Source of the DNA: Cyanobacteria bacterium SIG28
GTDB lineage: Bacteria > Cyanobacteriota > Vampirovibrionia > Gastranaerophilales > Gastranaerophilaceae
Length of the DNA stretch: 38,225 nucleotides
Assembly (NCBI GenBank): GCA_015152525.1
Contig: SUTU01000018.1
Span: 1-38,225 of the forward strand
Direction: 5' to 3'
The position numbers and the translations under genes are program-made. Under the pieces are notes generated by a model. The model was not told the DNA's origin, ran no database searches, and worked only from the letters and a program-made list of their open reading frames with translations. This document shows positions 9,230 to 17,496 of the stretch, in pieces. Position 1 is the stretch's first letter. Every line of letters starts with the position of its first letter.

Positions 9230-9258
9230 TTGACATTTTTTTCTAAGTGTTGCATAAT
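9230..9258 (+). promoter_or_regulatory. Sigma-70 type promoter of the 87-aa gene
   Basis: A perfect -35 TTGACA (9230-9235), 17-bp spacer and CATAAT -10 (9253-9258) predict a start near 9265, about 50 nt before the gene. It is one of the best consensus promoters in the window, which suggests an abundant product. Confidence 0.75.
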
Positions 9259-9317
9259 AAAATTGTTGAATGAAGTGTAACTCAAACACTTAATAAAAAT
9301 CACCGGAGGTGGTAAAA

Positions 9318-9581
9318 ATGAAAATAAACAAAATAAATAACATAAACTTTAAAGAAAACACATTAACAAGAGAGATGAAATCAGAAAATGCTATTTTGAT
9401 GCTTAGAGATCCAAATGCAGCAGTTAAGTTTCAACAAAGCAAGGAATATGCAAGAAAAGCTGATTCTGTAGACTCAAACCCTCTTGTAGCTTTAGGTTAT
9501 AAATTATACAGAACTTTCAATATGATTAAAGAAACTGATAATTTGAAAGCCGAAAATAAACAATTTGATAAAATTGCATAA
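9318..9581 (+). CDS. Small lineage-type protein with NINFK motif
   Basis: This 87-aa protein has no recognised domain. It is basic at the N-terminus (KINKINNINFKENTLTREM), contains no membrane segment or signal peptide, and has a mainly helical, charged remainder (LRDPNAAVKFQQSKEYARKAD). The N-terminal NINFK resembles the leaders of the GH77-like and HEAT-like proteins of this window. The ATG at 9318 is the start because GGAGGTG lies 6 nt upstream; the in-frame GTG at 9309 overlaps that ribosome binding site. A consensus promoter and strong Shine-Dalgarno argue that it is real and well expressed. Function unknown. Confidence 0.7.
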   Translation: MKINKINNINFKENTLTREMKSENAILMLRDPNAAVKFQQSKEYARKADSVDSNPLVALGYKLYRTFNMIKETDNLKAENKQFDKIA

Positions 9582-9619
9582 AAAATAAAATACTATAATA
9601 TAATACACACACATAATTT

Positions 9620-9654
9620 GCGGGAATCTTAACAGGTTGCCGCTTTACTTTTTT
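9620..9654 (+). terminator. Probable terminator of the 87-aa gene
   Basis: Stem GCGGxAA/TTxCCGC (9620-9626 with 9637-9643, one mismatch) is followed by TTTACTTTTTT. It sits between the 87-aa gene and the convergent lipA. Confidence 0.45.
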
Positions 9655-10501
9655 AAATAGCACGTGTATAAGATACACTTGCTCGATATGAGCTTCTTAC
9701 CAATGGATCTATTTGGTAGTTTGTTATTCCCATATTTTCCGCAAGTTTTTTTAAATCATCAAATTCCTCCGGTGTATAATATTTTTTTACTTCCAAATGT
9801 TTTTTAGAAGGTTGAATATATTGACCGATAGTTATTATATCAACACCGGCGTTTTTCAAATCCAGTAATGTTTCTTCAAGCTCTTCTTGAGTTTCACCCA
9901 AACCTACCATTAACCCTGATTTAGTTACAATTTTAGAGTTTTCTTTTATGTATTTTAAAACATTTATTGAATTAGCATAATCGCCTTGTGGTCTTGCTGT
10001 TTTAAATAAGTTTTTAACTGTTTCAATATTATGATTAAAAACTTCCGGTTCAGCTTTAATTATGATATCTAAAGCATCTTTTTGTGCTTTAAAGTCCGGA
10101 GTAAGAATTTCAATTTTAGCATCACAAATTTTACGAATTTCGGTTATGCAATCTGCAAAATGTTGCGCACCGCCATCCGGTATATCATCTCGAGTAACAG
10201 AAGTTATTACGGCATACTTCAGTCCTAATTCTTTTACCGCTTCTGCAACATGTTTAGGTTCATTTTTATCGAGCGGTTCAGGCTTTGCCGGTGAAATATT
10301 ACAATATCTGCAATTTCTCGTACAAACATTACCCATAATTAAAAAAGTGGCTGTATTTCTGGAATAACACTCACTTTTATTAGGACACCTTGCACCTTCA
10401 CAAACTGTGTTTAAACATTTTGTTTTTAAAATCCGTCTAACAGTTTTTGTTTTTTCTGTATCGATAATAGGTCTTTTTAAATGTTCGGGCAATCTTTGCA
10501 T
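9653..10501 (-). CDS. lipA: Lipoyl synthase
   Basis: This radical-SAM enzyme inserts two sulfurs into protein-bound octanoyl groups to make lipoyl cofactors for 2-oxoacid dehydrogenases or the glycine cleavage system. Numbered from the ATG at 10501 (282 aa), the auxiliary cluster cysteines are C34-x4-C39-x5-C45 and the radical-SAM CxxxCxxC is C60/C64/C67 in VCTRNCRYCN. The C-terminal RSSYRA supplies the conserved auxiliary-cluster serine. The start at 10501 has GGAG 6 nt upstream; the upstream in-frame TTG (10513) would erase that site. It begins 12 bp after the histidine kinase stop on the same strand, so it is probably co-transcribed. No lipB or lipoylated target lies in the window. Confidence 0.95.
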   Translation of the reverse strand: MQRLPEHLKRPIIDTEKTKTVRRILKTKCLNTVCEGARCPNKSECYSRNTATFLIMGNVCTRNCRYCNISPAKPEPLDKNEPKHVAEAVKELGLKYAVITSVTRDDIPDGGAQHFADCITEIRKICDAKIEILTPDFKAQKDALDIIIKAEPEVFNHNIETVKNLFKTARPQGDYANSINVLKYIKENSKIVTKSGLMVGLGETQEELEETLLDLKNAGVDIITIGQYIQPSKKHLEVKKYYTPEEFDDLKKLAENMGITNYQIDPLVRSSYRASVSYTRAI

Positions 10502-10513
10502 CTCAATCTCCAA

Positions 10514-12202
10514 CTATACTGTAGTAATTTTTTCTTCCAAAGGTAAGTATACTTTTACACAAAAACCACATTCTTCATTTGAATACAGTCTTATTTCACC
10601 ATTCATACCTTCAACCAAGCCTTTAACAATAAACAACCCCAATCCGGTTCCACGAGTTGTTCTGGTTGTTGAATCATCTACACGGGTAAATTTATCAAAA
10701 AGAGTTTTTAATTTTTCTCTCGGAATAACATCATAATCGTTCTTTACGCTTATAACCGCTTTGTTATCATTTTTTTCAAAATCAAGAACAATAGGCGAAC
10801 TCTCTTTGCCGTATTTGATTGCATTTTCAATAAGGTTAACAAAAACCTGTTCAATCCTGTCATTGTCTGCCAAAATTCTTGCATCTGTTTCTGATACATT
10901 ATTTATAATTTCTTTATTTGAATCATTTTTAACAAGGGTTATAGAATTTTCAATAACAGAGGCTATCGGCACTGGTTTTATAATAAAATTAAGTTTTGAG
11001 CCTTCAATATCAGGTATAACCAACAAATCTTCTATCATGCGACTCAAACGCTCTGCTTGTTTTTTAATAATTTTCAAAGATTTTTGTTTCATTTCTTCAT
11101 CAATTTCAATATCCTGCCTCAACAGACGTGATGTATAACCTTGAATACTTGTTAAAGGTGTTCGAAACTCATGGCTAACCGTATCAATCATATTAGAACG
11201 AAATTCATTTAATTGTTTTAATTCTTTATTCTTTTTATTTAACTGAACATATGATTTATGAATTTGATTAATCATTCTGTTAAATTCTGTACCTAAAAAT
11301 ACCAACTCAAAAGGCGTAAAAATATTTGTCAAAAGTCTTATTCTTCTTCTGTAATTACCCTTGGAAATTGCAATAATAGCCTTAAACAATTGTCGGATAT
11401 TGATGTACAGATATGATGTATAAAGTCCCACAACAAAGAACACCGCCAAAACTGTTATTATTATTGAAAGAATAATTTTATCTCGGTTTGAATCAATTGT
11501 CTTTTTGGTAACATCTTCGGTTGTATTAACTATAATAGTAATATTTGGTTTTGTTTTCTTGTGATATGCAAGAGGTTGATTTTTTACATTCCCATAAATT
11601 ACGGTTTTATCTTTTTGCAAGTTCTGAGGCAATTGTTCCATGCTACTTTCAAAAATATCTTCTTCATAATTTATTGACGCAACTAAACGATTTTCATCTC
11701 CAGCCAAAACATAAATTTGCCGTCTGTCTTGCTCTAAAATCTTAAACAAATTATTACGAAGATTTTTCATATCCAAGATTGCCACCAAATGGTTTCCGTC
11801 TTTTAGTTCTTTAGAGAAAACGGCAACATCTTTATCATAGTGATACCTGTCATAATTTTTTATATCATTTTGAGAAACTATCAAAAGATTTTTATAAAAT
11901 GGCTGACTTTTAATAATTGTATCTAAATATTCATCTGTTTTTTGAGGTGAATTATAATATTCCAACGTTGCACTGATTTGGTTTAATTCGTTATCAATTG
12001 AATACTGAAACACATCAACTTCTTCAGAAACAATATTTGCAATCATGGTCGCCGCTTCTCTAAGTTGCGCTCTATTTGACTGTTGGTTTACATTGTTTAT
12101 AATAATACCGCTTATTGACATCGGTATAATTACTGCAAAAAATATAACAATGATTATTTGTTCAGCTATTTTTAAACGACGTTTGCTAAAAAATTTTGCC
12201 AT
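10514..12202 (-). CDS. Sensor histidine kinase with extracytoplasmic sensor
   Basis: This membrane histidine kinase (about 562 aa) has a TM helix near residues 14-36, a ~200-residue extracytoplasmic sensor region, a second TM (about 240-265), a HAMP-like linker, a HisKA domain with DTVSHEFRTPLTSIQGY (phospho-accepting His near 345) and a HATPase with NLIENAIKYG and TRGTGLGLFIVKGLVEGMNG. The ligand is unknown. I chose the ATG at 12202 because GGTGA lies 5 nt upstream; the ATG at 12214 has no Shine-Dalgarno. Its partner regulator lies 86 bp upstream, and that gap has its own -10 box inside a dyad. lipA follows 12 bp downstream. Confidence 0.9.
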   Translation of the reverse strand: MAKFFSKRRLKIAEQIIIVIFFAVIIPMSISGIIINNVNQQSNRAQLREAATMIANIVSEEVDVFQYSIDNELNQISATLEYYNSPQKTDEYLDTIIKSQPFYKNLLIVSQNDIKNYDRYHYDKDVAVFSKELKDGNHLVAILDMKNLRNNLFKILEQDRRQIYVLAGDENRLVASINYEEDIFESSMEQLPQNLQKDKTVIYGNVKNQPLAYHKKTKPNITIIVNTTEDVTKKTIDSNRDKIILSIIITVLAVFFVVGLYTSYLYINIRQLFKAIIAISKGNYRRRIRLLTNIFTPFELVFLGTEFNRMINQIHKSYVQLNKKNKELKQLNEFRSNMIDTVSHEFRTPLTSIQGYTSRLLRQDIEIDEEMKQKSLKIIKKQAERLSRMIEDLLVIPDIEGSKLNFIIKPVPIASVIENSITLVKNDSNKEIINNVSETDARILADNDRIEQVFVNLIENAIKYGKESSPIVLDFEKNDNKAVISVKNDYDVIPREKLKTLFDKFTRVDDSTTRTTRGTGLGLFIVKGLVEGMNGEIRLYSNEECGFCVKVYLPLEEKITTV

Positions 12203-12252
12203 TTTCTTCACCATTAAATGAAACGCACTTTTAATGCTACCAAATTTTTCCT

Positions 12253-12284
12253 AACCGGTATTTATTATATCTAAACTACCGGTT
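12253..12284 (-). promoter_or_regulatory. Dyad AACCGGTA...TACCGGTT around a -10 box
   Basis: Perfect 8-bp inverted arms (12253-12260 and 12277-12284) flank a TATAAT on the minus strand (12264-12269). The layout suggests a kinase-specific internal promoter with an operator overlapping it, or alternatively an RNA hairpin between regulator and kinase. No T tract follows, so it is not a typical terminator. Confidence 0.4.
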
Positions 12285-12299
12285 TATACATTTTGTAAA

Positions 12300-13013
12300 T
12301 TAATTATCTTCACCAAACGGTGTTAACTTATAACCTACATTTGTTACTGTATGTAAATATCGAGGATTCTTTGTATCAGACTCAATCTTATTTCTTAGTC
12401 CGCCAACATGAACTCTAAGCATACGAACATCTTCATCCCTATCATAACCCCAAACTTCTTCCAACAAAGTTGCAAGAGTTACTGATTTATTAAAATGTTG
12501 CATTAAACAATATAAAATCTCAAATTCAGTCGGTGTAAGTTTAACTTTTTTATTCAAGATAATACATTCCAAAGTATCAGGTAAAATTTCAATTTCACCA
12601 ACATCTAAGATTTCTGTAGAGCCTAAAGTTTCCACTTGTGGTTGGTTTCTTCTCAACAAAACCCTTATTCTCAAAAGAACTTCTTGTATATCAAACGGCT
12701 TAACCAAATAATCATCAGCACCACTATCAAAGCCATTTGTTTTATCAGCAATCGTACCTTTTGCAGTAAGCATTAAAATCGGCACATTTATTTTTGCTTG
12801 ACGAATATTTTTACATACATCAAAACCATTCATTTTAGGCATCATTACATCTAATAAAATCAAATCATATTTATTGTTTAAAGCCTTATTGAGTCCTTCC
12901 ATGCCATCTGATGCAGTATCCACAAAATAACCGCTTGATGCAATATCAAATTCAAGCAGATCACGAATTTCCATATCATCATCAACGATTAAAATTCTTT
13001 TTTTCTCACTCAT
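12300..13013 (-). CDS. OmpR/PhoB-family response regulator
   Basis: This 237-aa two-component regulator has a receiver domain with acidic pocket D11/D12, phospho-acceptor D55 in LILLDVMMPK, conserved Thr in LMLTAKG and Lys in VKPFD (K105). It ends in a winged-helix DNA-binding domain (VKLTPTEFEILYCLMQ ... RMLRVHVGGLRNKI ... TVTNVGYKL). It is expected to be phosphorylated by the kinase encoded immediately downstream. The ATG at 13013 has Shine-Dalgarno GAGGTG. It lies 50 bp after the ASKHA gene on the same strand. Confidence 0.95.
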   Translation of the reverse strand: MSEKKRILIVDDDMEIRDLLEFDIASSGYFVDTASDGMEGLNKALNNKYDLILLDVMMPKMNGFDVCKNIRQAKINVPILMLTAKGTIADKTNGFDSGADDYLVKPFDIQEVLLRIRVLLRRNQPQVETLGSTEILDVGEIEILPDTLECIILNKKVKLTPTEFEILYCLMQHFNKSVTLATLLEEVWGYDRDEDVRMLRVHVGGLRNKIESDTKNPRYLHTVTNVGYKLTPFGEDN

Positions 13014-13063
13014 AGATACACCTCTAATCCTTAGATATATTTTAGTGAAAAATAGTCAAAATT

Positions 13064-13732
13064 TCAACCGATTTCGATTAAACCTTCACAAAGTACAAAA
13101 CGCCCTAAGGTAACAACTTCACAATAATTTTTTAGTGATTCCACAAGACATTTATTATCACAAAATCCGCCGGATAAATATAACTTTTCAGGACGTTTAG
13201 CAAAATTCCAAGCATTAAAAGCTATACCGTGAACAAATTTTGAAATAGCTTCAGAAGGCTTACTGCCTGCCGAAATTGAATCCATAATCTTTTCCATGCC
13301 GAAAATTCCGCAAGTTACGTTAAATTTTTCCGGAATATATGCAAGCTCATCCGGTTTTACATCATAAAATTTTAACAACATCTCTACTGTTGCACCGGTA
13401 GAACTTGCACAAGAAGTATTCCAATCCATATCATGAAATTTATTATCTTTAAACTTTATCCATTTTGCATCACGACTGCCTAAATCCAAAACTGTTGCAT
13501 CAGACTCTACTTTTCTGTACTTCGCACCATGTGCAAGTGCTATAATTTCATTTTCATTAGCATCTGACATATGCCCACAACATCTGTCCGGTTTTATATT
13601 TAAAGATTTTATAATACTTGAAGGCATTATATAGTAATAATAACCTTGCTTACAAACAAAGAATTGCTCATCAAAGCAATTCTTGTCTGTTATTATTTTC
13701 GAATATGTTGTTCCGGCATCTAGGTATAACAT
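13064..13732 (-). CDS. BadF/HgdC-type ASKHA ATPase, probable Fe-S activase
   Basis: This 222-aa ATPase has the acetate/sugar kinase-Hsp70-actin fold: LDAGTTYSKI (4-13) is phosphate-1 and VLDLGSRDAKWIKF (81-94) is phosphate-2, with adenosine-site YLSGGF. C108 in NTSCASSTG and C141 in NVTCGIFGMEKI match the two cysteines per subunit that bridge the [4Fe-4S] cluster in 2-hydroxyacyl-CoA dehydratase activators. It is shorter than HgdC (about 260 aa). No dehydratase partner is in the window. It follows the AGCS symporter gene by 13 bp. The target enzyme is unknown. Confidence 0.75.
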   Translation of the reverse strand: MLYLDAGTTYSKIITDKNCFDEQFFVCKQGYYYYIMPSSIIKSLNIKPDRCCGHMSDANENEIIALAHGAKYRKVESDATVLDLGSRDAKWIKFKDNKFHDMDWNTSCASSTGATVEMLLKFYDVKPDELAYIPEKFNVTCGIFGMEKIMDSISAGSKPSEAISKFVHGIAFNAWNFAKRPEKLYLSGGFCDNKCLVESLKNYCEVVTLGRFVLCEGLIEIG

Positions 13733-13745
13733 AATTTTCTTTCTA

Positions 13746-15260
13746 TTATAATTTGATTACCTTTTTCACCAACGGAAAATCATGTCGCTCAAAGTAATCT
13801 TTTAAATCACGTTTGATTTCAGGTGCCAAAATATAAAGCACTATTACATTTGGTACACACATAGCAATCATCATCGCATCTGTAATATCAATTATTGATT
13901 GAACATTCATTGATGAACCGATAATAATAAACAAGCAATATATTAAATTGAATGCTAATACACGTTTTTTACCTTCACCAAGCAAGAAAGTCCAAGCTTT
14001 TTGACCGTAATATGCCCAACTGATTAAAGTAGACATTGCGAACAATACCGCTATTATTGAAAGTATTATCGGGAAAAATCCAATTACAGACTGAAAAGCA
14101 TTAGAAGCTAATTCAATACCTGATATTTGACCAATTTGAGTATTTTCCAATACACCAGAAAATACAATTGCAAAAGATGTAAACAAACAAAGCACGCCTG
14201 TTAAAAAAGTTTCTAACAAAGCAACAAAACCTTGAGAAATATGTTCTTTAGTTTGCGCTGCTGCATAAACAATTGCAGCCGCTCCGGTACCGGCTTCGTT
14301 AGACTGAACAGAACGTCTTAAACCAATAATAATTGTACCAAAAACCCCACCGGCAACTGCTGTCGGATGGAATGCTTCTCTTACAATAAGAGCTAACGCA
14401 CTTGGTATGCTTGTAAAATTAGCAAATATAACAATTAAACCTGAAAAAATATAAAGTGCGCACATTGTTGGTGTAAGAACTGTTGTAACTTTTGCAATCC
14501 CTTTAATACCACCCATAACAACCAAGCCGATTAAAATTGCGGCTGTTGTACCAAGTATCCAGGCATAACCGTGAAAAATACTATTTTCGCCACCTGTAAT
14601 AAAGATTATTTGGTGAGCAGTTTGATTTATCTGAATCATATTACCGCCGGTAATACCACCACCAATACATAAAATAGCAAATAAAACCGAAAGCGGTTGA
14701 CCTAACCAACGCATTTTTCTTCTGGTTAAACCGTGAGCAATATAATGCATCGGGCCACCTGATACAGAACCGTCTAAGTTAAATCTTCTGTATTTTACAG
14801 CTAAAGCTGCTTCAATAAATTTGATTGACATGCCTAAAATAGCACCAAAGAAAATCCAAAACGCAGCCCCGGGACCACCAATTGAAATAGAAATTGCAAC
14901 ACCGGCAATACTACCGATACCAATTGTTCCTGATAATGCGGTTGCAAGAGCTTGGAATGAACTTACATCACCACAGCCTTCACTGTTTTCAGGTTTTTTA
15001 CATACACTATCAATAGCGTGTTTAAGTCCCCAGATTGAAATTCCTTTGAAAAATATTGTGAAGAAAAATCCTGCAACTAAAATCCAAAGTATTATCAATG
15101 GAATTTTACCACCAGCAATAGGAATAGAAACAAATATTGCATTGGCGACCGCATCCGAAATTGGTGCAATGTGCTTGTCAATGAAAGCATCAACATTCAT
15201 TGCTTGCACAGATTGCAATCCCATAAGCATAGTTAACATCGCCAATAAAATTTTTTTCAT
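13746..15260 (-). CDS. Sodium:alanine/glycine symporter (AGCS family)
   Basis: This 504-aa polytopic inner-membrane protein has roughly 10-11 transmembrane segments. Family signatures are clear: GTIGIGSIAGVAISISIGGPGAAFWIFFGA, a GGPMHYI loop, and SVQSNEAGTGAAAIVYAAAQT. The family imports alanine or glycine with Na+. An N-terminal hydrophobic stretch ending LQSVQA looks like a cleavable signal peptide ahead of the first core helix. An extended -10 promoter lies 55 bp upstream. It leads the run AGCS-ASKHA-response regulator-kinase-lipA. Confidence 0.92.
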   Translation of the reverse strand: MKKILLAMLTMLMGLQSVQAMNVDAFIDKHIAPISDAVANAIFVSIPIAGGKIPLIILWILVAGFFFTIFFKGISIWGLKHAIDSVCKKPENSEGCGDVSSFQALATALSGTIGIGSIAGVAISISIGGPGAAFWIFFGAILGMSIKFIEAALAVKYRRFNLDGSVSGGPMHYIAHGLTRRKMRWLGQPLSVLFAILCIGGGITGGNMIQINQTAHQIIFITGGENSIFHGYAWILGTTAAILIGLVVMGGIKGIAKVTTVLTPTMCALYIFSGLIVIFANFTSIPSALALIVREAFHPTAVAGGVFGTIIIGLRRSVQSNEAGTGAAAIVYAAAQTKEHISQGFVALLETFLTGVLCLFTSFAIVFSGVLENTQIGQISGIELASNAFQSVIGFFPIILSIIAVLFAMSTLISWAYYGQKAWTFLLGEGKKRVLAFNLIYCLFIIIGSSMNVQSIIDITDAMMIAMCVPNVIVLYILAPEIKRDLKDYFERHDFPLVKKVIKL

Positions 15261-15313
15261 AGTTCTCTTTTCCTCAATTCATCTAATTTATAAAATATTT
15301 CGACATAAGTTTA

Positions 15314-15322
15314 ATTATAGCA
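15314..15322 (-). promoter_or_regulatory. Extended -10 promoter of the AGCS gene
   Basis: TGCTATAAT on the minus strand is a full extended -10, with a weak TTAATA -35 18 bp upstream. The predicted start is near 15307. Confidence 0.55.
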
Positions 15323-15344
15323 AAAACAAGTCAAGTTTATTAAA

Positions 15345-15377
15345 AATTGTTACAAAACATTTTTTAATGTAACAATT
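15345..15377 (-). terminator. Terminator/dyad after the 119-aa gene
   Basis: Perfect 10-bp inverted repeat AATTGTTACA/TGTAACAATT (15345-15354 and 15368-15377) is followed on the minus strand by TTTTTAATAA. Its position after the 119-aa gene and before the AGCS promoter fits a terminator, but the A/T-rich stem could also be an operator. Confidence 0.5.
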
Positions 15378-15397
15378 AGACAAAAAAAAATCGTCTT

Positions 15398-15757
15398 TTA
15401 GATATTAATAAACCTTTTAAATTCTTCAATAAAACCCTTAAAACCATTTTGCCAAAGAGAAGCCGTTCCTTTGTAATATGGTTTGTATTCGTCAATAATA
15501 TTTTGAGGTAAATCTTTTCCTTCACTCAAAGTTTGAGCTAAAAATTCTAAATAATCATCTTGAGCTTCACGATATTCAATATCTTTGTACCGAATTTCTT
15601 CATCTGCTTCAAAATGAACAAGCGCATGATACGCACACTCAATATTTTTATCTTTTGTTTTCGGAAATAGCTTAATGGCTTCTCTAACATTTATATTTTG
15701 AGCCAAAACCGAATATATTAACCTTCCGACAAGCTCTCTATTTTCTCTGCTAACCAT
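15398..15757 (-). CDS. Hypothetical 119-aa cytoplasmic protein
   Basis: No family is recognised. The protein is acidic and probably all-helical, with no signal peptide or membrane segment. Visible stretches include SRENRELVGRLIYSVLAQ, a central AYHALVHFEADEEIRYKD, and a C-terminus rich in Phe and Lys (FKGFIEEFKRFINI). It starts 3 bp after the upstream lipoprotein gene, so the two are very likely one transcript. Confidence 0.65.
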   Translation of the reverse strand: MVSRENRELVGRLIYSVLAQNINVREAIKLFPKTKDKNIECAYHALVHFEADEEIRYKDIEYREAQDDYLEFLAQTLSEGKDLPQNIIDEYKPYYKGTASLWQNGFKGFIEEFKRFINI

Positions 15758-15760
15758 AAT

Positions 15761-16018
15761 TTACCAATACGGGTTCACTATTTTTATATCAAAATTCAAA
15801 TCACTCGGTCCTAACTTTGCATCATATCTTAATTTCGGTCCTTCACTTAAATCTATAACTCCACCACCTGATGTACTCGTACTTTTAGCATCTGAAGAAC
15901 CAAAATATTTACCAAATTTTCGTTCATATTTTATAGGTGAGTTTTGTGAAAATTTACATCCGGTAAGTATTAACATCGAAAAGCATATACATAGAATTAG
16001 TAAAGCGTACTTTTTCAT
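15761..16018 (-). CDS. Small lipoprotein
   Basis: This 85-aa protein has a type II signal peptide: MKKYALLILCICFSMLI then lipobox LTGC with C21 as the lipidated cysteine. The mature part is 65 residues with a Ser/Thr/Gly-rich linker and no recognised domain; the residue after the Cys is Lys. It is the first gene of a two-gene unit with the 119-aa protein and has an extended -10 promoter close upstream. A role in the envelope is inferred only from lipidation. Confidence 0.75.
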   Translation of the reverse strand: MKKYALLILCICFSMLILTGCKFSQNSPIKYERKFGKYFGSSDAKSTSTSGGGVIDLSEGPKLRYDAKLGPSDLNFDIKIVNPYW

Positions 16019-16053
16019 AACTAATGCCTCGTTTTAATTAGGATTGCATGTAC

Positions 16054-16081
16054 ATTATAGCAATTTTCACTAATAATTCAA
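16054..16081 (-). promoter_or_regulatory. Promoter of the lipoprotein operon
   Basis: On the minus strand -35 TTGAAT (16076-16081), 16-bp spacer and extended -10 TGCTATAAT (TATAAT 16054-16059). The gene starts about 36 nt downstream. Confidence 0.6.
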
Positions 16082-16090
16082 TCCTTCTAT

Positions 16091-17419
16091 TTAGTTATTT
16101 TTAGGTGAAAGAACAGATATTACGGCATTATTAATATTCAAAAACTTTTCAGCAGTTTTTTGCAAATATTCTTGTGTGATTTCCTCACAAACAGGTATAT
16201 ATTTTTCTGCTAAATCCAAATCATCACATACTGTCATATAATACCCAATTGATTCGCCAATCTCGGAAACGGTTTCCACTTCGCACGCAAAACGTGATTT
16301 TAATTTCTTTTTAGCCTTATTTAATTCTCGCTCTGTAATATTTTCTTTTAATTTTTCGATTTCAGTTTTAACCAACTCAATAGCTTTTTCTTTATATTCA
16401 GGGTTAAAATTAGCCTGCACAAAGAAATTACTTCCATCACGGAAAGAATAGCTTTCTGCATCAATCATATTAAAAATTTGTTCATCCATATTTTCGACAA
16501 GATTTACATACAATCTTGAGCTGGTGCCCTCGCCTAATATAACTGCTAACATTTCTAATGCTATAAGATTTTTCAAATCTCTAGCCGGTGTTCCTAAATA
16601 ACCAAACATCATAAATGAAGAATTTATATTAGCATCATTTTCAATATAAACAGTTTCTTTAACCGGTTCATCCGGCAAAATATTTCTTTCCGGCGGTGTT
16701 GGTCGTTCACCCCAATTAAACTCTTTTTTTACTTTTTCCAATACTTCATCAAAGTCAAATTCACCAACAATAATCGTTGTTACATTTTGTGGTGAATAAA
16801 ATGTTCTGTAATAATTCATTATTTCTTCTTGAGAAACTTGCGAAATTATTTCAGGTGTTCCGATTACATCTCTCTTATAAGGATGCGAAGTATACATCGA
16901 GTTGTTTGTTGAATTATAAACCTTTGTCCAAGGTTGATCCTTTCTCATCCTGATTTCTTCAATAACAACATGGCGCTCACGTTTGTCGGTTACAGCTTTA
17001 TCATTAACGTCAAACGGTGCACCCATTTCGTAATCCGGAATTACAGGGTCAGTCATCATATCAGCATGTAATTCAATTGCTAAATTAAAGTTTTCATCAT
17101 TTTCACCTTTAGGAAGAGTTACATAATAAAAAGTATAATCCTTCCAAGTTGCAGCGTTTACAATCGCTCCTCTTGATTCTAAAATATGGTCAAATTCACC
17201 GGCAGGATGTTTGTGGGTTCCTTTAAACATAAGGTGTTCCAAAAAATGCGAAATCCCGTTATTTTTATCGTTTTCATTAATTGAACCTGTTTTAACCCAG
17301 CTTGAAACATTTACCATTCCGCCTTCTTTATATGCTAAAACAATTTTATGTCCGTTTTCTTGTTCATATATTTTTACTTCTTTTGTTAAAAAAGGATATT
17401 TTACTGTTTTCTCTTTCAT
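16091..17419 (-). CDS. M16-family zinc peptidase
   Basis: This 442-aa insulinase/processing-peptidase-like enzyme has the inverted zinc motif HxxEH in GISHFLEHLMFKGT near residue 58, with the downstream Glu in the RHVVIEEI segment. It has the two-lobed M16 layout and is a single-unit M16B length. The first residues (MKEKTVKYPFLTKEVKIYEQENG) contain no signal peptide, so it is likely cytoplasmic. Substrates are unknown; relatives degrade peptides. A GAGGTC Shine-Dalgarno precedes the ATG, and a TATAAT (17443-17448) lies upstream. Confidence 0.9.
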   Translation of the reverse strand: MKEKTVKYPFLTKEVKIYEQENGHKIVLAYKEGGMVNVSSWVKTGSINENDKNNGISHFLEHLMFKGTHKHPAGEFDHILESRGAIVNAATWKDYTFYYVTLPKGENDENFNLAIELHADMMTDPVIPDYEMGAPFDVNDKAVTDKRERHVVIEEIRMRKDQPWTKVYNSTNNSMYTSHPYKRDVIGTPEIISQVSQEEIMNYYRTFYSPQNVTTIIVGEFDFDEVLEKVKKEFNWGERPTPPERNILPDEPVKETVYIENDANINSSFMMFGYLGTPARDLKNLIALEMLAVILGEGTSSRLYVNLVENMDEQIFNMIDAESYSFRDGSNFFVQANFNPEYKEKAIELVKTEIEKLKENITERELNKAKKKLKSRFACEVETVSEIGESIGYYMTVCDDLDLAEKYIPVCEEITQEYLQKTAEKFLNINNAVISVLSPKNN

Positions 17420-17442
17420 CTTGACCTCTCATATTTTTCAAT

Positions 17443-17448
17443 ATTATA
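17443..17448 (-). promoter_or_regulatory. -10 box of the M16 peptidase gene
   Basis: A perfect TATAAT on the minus strand, 24 bp before the ATG, with only a weak -35 (TGCAAT) upstream. Confidence 0.45.
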
Positions 17449-17496
17449 CAATAGTCATCAATCAATTGCATAATACAATCAGCTGAAAAACTTTTA

